From: Monoraphidium neglectum
Taxonomy: Eukaryota > Chlorophyta > Chlorophyceae > Sphaeropleales > Selenastraceae
DNA length: 10,818 nucleotides
Direction: 5' to 3'
Assembly (NCBI RefSeq): GCF_000611645.1
Contig: NW_014011941.1
Span: 2,008 to 12,825 of the forward strand
Part shown: positions 9,301-10,818 of the stretch, one piece after another
How positions within the stretch are numbered: the first letter of the stretch is position 1
Layout of the letters: each line of letters opens with the position of its first letter
Program-made: the position numbers and the translations under genes
The notes under the pieces: model-generated
Told to the model about the DNA's origin: nothing
Database searches by the model: none
The model's input: only the letters and a program-made list of their open reading frames with translations

Positions 9301-9971
9301 GCGGACATCAAGGAGATCCACGACAAGGTGATCAGATCTCCAGATCAGTCCTGATCTGAACACGCCCGCCGTGATCAGGGCGAGCTTGCTGCCCCAAAGC
9401 CTCGTCTGCATCGCTGCCTCCGCGCTCCTTTTCCCATCCTCAAACCCCACAACAGCGTATGGGACTCAACACCCTGACTCCGTTGAACCCACGCACAATA
9501 CCTCATCGATTTCTGAATCAACCCCCCTAAACACCCAGGTCATGGCGGAGGTGGAGGACTCGGTCAAGTTTGCGGACGAGAGCCCGAAGCCCGACAAGGG
9601 GCAGCTGCTGGAGAACGTGTTCGCGGACCCCCGCGGCTTCGGCATCGCGCCCGACGGCCGCTACAGGTACGCCGACGCGACGACAAACGACCGCGGCCGC
9701 TGCCGCCCTGCCGGCCGGGCGCACCGGCGCGCCGGCGGGACTGCCAGACGCCACTGCAAAGCGCTGCGCTCGGCGTTTTGAGGCAGCCAGGCGGTTCGGT
9801 GTGTTTCGCGGCTGCAGTTGTGTGGGCAACGGCCGTCATTTTGCCTCTTACCGCCTAGCCGCCTGGTCGTCGAACATCCCTCAACCCAACAACTCTGCTC
9901 CCTCGGCCCCTGCCCCTTGCTCCAGGTACGAGCTGCCCGGCTTCACCACGGGCACCGCCCAGGTGTCGTAA
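6358..9971 (+). CDS. PDH-E1 ALPHA: Pyruvate dehydrogenase E1 component subunit alpha, plastid form, complete, 10 exons
   Basis: Catalytic alpha subunit of the thiamine-diphosphate-dependent E1 heterotetramer of the plastid pyruvate dehydrogenase complex. It decarboxylates pyruvate and acetylates E2, giving acetyl-CoA for fatty-acid synthesis. Exons: 6358-6492, 6650-6730, 7104-7262, 7457-7614, 7815-7961, 8260-8389, 8658-8804, 9241-9327, 9539-9666 and 9926-9971. Phases agree throughout and give 405 aa. Residues 1 to about 40 are an Arg/Ala/Ser-rich transit peptide with a VCAVA cleavage-like site. The core follows plant plastid E1 alpha almost block for block: [20 protein letters not shown] (73 on), [26 protein letters not shown], then the thiamine-diphosphate motif GDG (196-198) to NN (225-226), [63 protein letters not shown] and a TAQVS end. 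[17 protein letters not shown] is the plastid version of the loop; kinase regulation is known for the mitochondrial form, not this one. Residues 238-246 (TNPTLGDED) are a few residues longer than in land plants. ATG 6358 is the first ATG after the TATA box. Confidence 0.96.
7032..7085 (+). repeat. (CA)n microsatellite in PDH intron 2
   Basis: An interrupted CA dinucleotide run of about 54 bp, with GC and AA interruptions, ending 16 nt before the intron 2 acceptor CAG (7101-7103). It takes the place of a normal polypyrimidine tract. Alternating purine-pyrimidine DNA can adopt Z form, and the length is likely polymorphic between strains. Confidence 0.95.
8992..9005 (+). repeat. G14 homopolymer in PDH intron 7
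   Basis: Fourteen consecutive G, with further G runs on both sides (GGG before, GGCGGGG after), on the sense strand of intron 7 (8805-9240). G-quadruplex formation in DNA or pre-mRNA is possible. Length calls in such runs are error-prone. Confidence 0.9.
9341..9358. repeat. Perfect inverted repeat just inside PDH intron 8
   Basis: CAGATCAG-TC-CTGATCTG: two exact 8-bp arms around a 2-base centre, starting 13 nt after the intron 8 donor (9328). Flanking GATC-containing words (GTGATCAGATC at 9328-9338, GTGATCAGG at 9371-9379) give alternative pairings. Confidence 0.85.
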
Positions 9972-10360
9972 GCGCCGCAAGACCATGCAGAAGCAAGGGC
10001 CGAGCCGGCCGGCAGCGGCGGGTGCTGCAGGCAGCCGCGGCGCGTCGGTGCGGCCCAGCCCATGATTGTTGGGCCGGCCGGCGCCGCTGGCCCCTTGGTC
10101 TAGTCCGGACGCCCTTGCGACCGGCCTTTCGGACAGTTTCGGTCTTAGGGACTGCTGCGCTGCGCCTTCCGACCGCTTTTCGCTGGTTTCTGCGCAGGGC
10201 ATGCATTTGGGCGCGGGGTCGATACTGCGAGCCGCTCCACAACGGGGGCCCGGGATGCTGAGCGTGTGCACGGGCATAGTCTATAGACATATGCAGACAT
10301 GCAGCACCATAGCACGCGAGCGCTGCCCGCCCCTTGCACGCCTCAAACCTGTCGATGCCC

Positions 10361-10365
10361 TGTAA
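10361..10365 (+). terminator. Polyadenylation signal TGTAA of the PDH E1 alpha gene
   Basis: TGTAA 389 nt after the stop codon, followed 7 nt later by TAAAAAAAG, a plausible cleavage region. It is the first plus-strand TGTAA after the stop that I can find. Confidence 0.7.
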
Positions 10366-10508
10366 GCCACTAAAAAAAGAAACTGCCTGCTGTCTGTGTG
10401 CGGCTCATGCTAAGGTGTTTGGTGGGCGAACACAACCATGCTCGTGATTGCGTCCCCCCACCCCAGCTGGCGACAGTTGCAGGGAAACAGCACAGCGCAT
10501 CAGACAAG

Positions 10509-10513
10509 TTACA
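10509..10513 (-). terminator. Polyadenylation signal TGTAA of the right-edge minus-strand gene
   Basis: TTACA on plus, TGTAA on minus, 164 nt past the stop codon at 10678-10680. This is nearly the same spacing as for RPA2, which supports both calls. Confidence 0.6.
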
Positions 10514-10677
10514 TTGAAGGAGCTTGATCAACAAGCTGACCGCAAATAGTCACACATCCGAGGCGCGCTCCCCTGGTACCGGCCAGTCAACAAGTGACCC
10601 ACGCCGTGCAACGCGTGCATGCTGCGCAGCGCACCGCTTCAACAGACTCTGACGCACACCTGCCGCTGCCCGGTTGC

Positions 10678-10818
10678 TCACTGCACTTCGGTATCCCTGT
10701 TGTGGTCGTCTCCCCCGCCCTGAGCGGCCGCCTCCCACGGCCCCTGGGGCCCCAGCGCCACTTCAGCGCTCAGCCCAGCCTTGTCAGCAGCCAGGCGCCA
10801 CAGCGCCCGCCCCAGCGC
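10678..10818 (-). CDS. C-terminal end of an unidentified protein (runs off the right edge)
   Basis: Minus frame from base 10818 to the TGA at 10678-10680, giving 46 residues. It begins ALGRALWRLAADKAGLSAEV, an amphipathic helix-like segment. This is followed by a Gly/Pro part (ALGPQGPWEAAAQGGG) and an acidic, polar end (DDHNRDTEVQ). The codons end mostly in G or C, as in the confirmed exons, and a well-placed TGTAA follows the stop. It is too short to assign a family. It may be the last exon of a multi-exon gene or part of a long exon; no acceptor is needed within the window because the frame stays open to the edge. Confidence 0.55.
   Translation of the reverse strand, partial: ALGRALWRLAADKAGLSAEVALGPQGPWEAAAQGGGDDHNRDTEVQ

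Larger units (their letters stand above)
9972..10677. other. Convergent intergenic region: opposed 3' UTRs
   Basis: About 700 bp between the PDH stop codon and the stop codon of the right-edge minus-strand gene. Both transcripts end here; their TGTAA signals (10361-10365 plus, 10509-10513 minus) are about 145 bp apart and do not overlap. The PDH 3' UTR would be near 400 nt, longer than that of the minus-strand gene. No conserved coding block is seen. Confidence 0.65.

Noticed and set aside
1..10818. Mobile elements, tRNA/rRNA genes, CRISPR arrays or bacterial-type operons
   Set aside because: No transposase or reverse-transcriptase motifs, no long terminal or inverted repeats, no cloverleaf and no regularly spaced repeats were seen. 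The intron-rich genes indicate a nuclear genome.

Overview
This window looks like ordinary nuclear DNA from a green alga (Chlorophyta, probably Chlorella-like or another trebouxiophyte). The evidence is high GC with intron-rich genes, introns of about 80-440 bp bounded by GTGAG/GTGCG donors and CAG acceptors, TGTAA polyadenylation signals where a chlorophyte would place them, and a nuclear gene for a plastid enzyme with an Arg/Ala/Ser-rich transit peptide. Genes had to be assembled exon by exon from conserved protein blocks and splice phase. Most long open frames in this GC-rich sequence are chance shadows.

Layout from left to right. Bases 1-852 (minus) hold the 3' part of a gene that runs off the left edge; its product has a short coiled coil, a possible RWD-like domain and a Q/P/A-rich tail. 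Bases 1400-2994 (minus) hold five or six exons of an unrecognised coiled-coil protein. The two may be one gene, because no minus-strand polyA signal lies between them. Bases 3404-5555 (minus) hold a complete 8-exon gene for replication protein A subunit 2 (RPA32), 288 aa. Bases 5556-6357 are the shared upstream region between RPA2 and the divergent gene on its right, with a clear TATA box for the latter. Bases 6358-9971 (plus) hold a complete 10-exon gene for the plastid pyruvate dehydrogenase E1 alpha subunit, 405 aa. Bases 9972-10677 are convergent 3' flanks with opposed TGTAA signals. Bases 10678-10818 (minus) hold the C-terminal end of another gene that runs off the right edge.

The genes have no evident shared pathway: RPA2 serves nuclear DNA replication and repair, and PDH E1 alpha makes acetyl-CoA for plastid fatty-acid synthesis. 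I found no mobile element, CRISPR array, RNA gene or new defence or biosynthetic system. The observations worth a second look concern splicing: short direct repeats at the ends of several PDH introns, a 14-bp word shared by two RPA2 introns, a likely GC-AG intron, tandem acceptors, and a hairpin next to a donor site.
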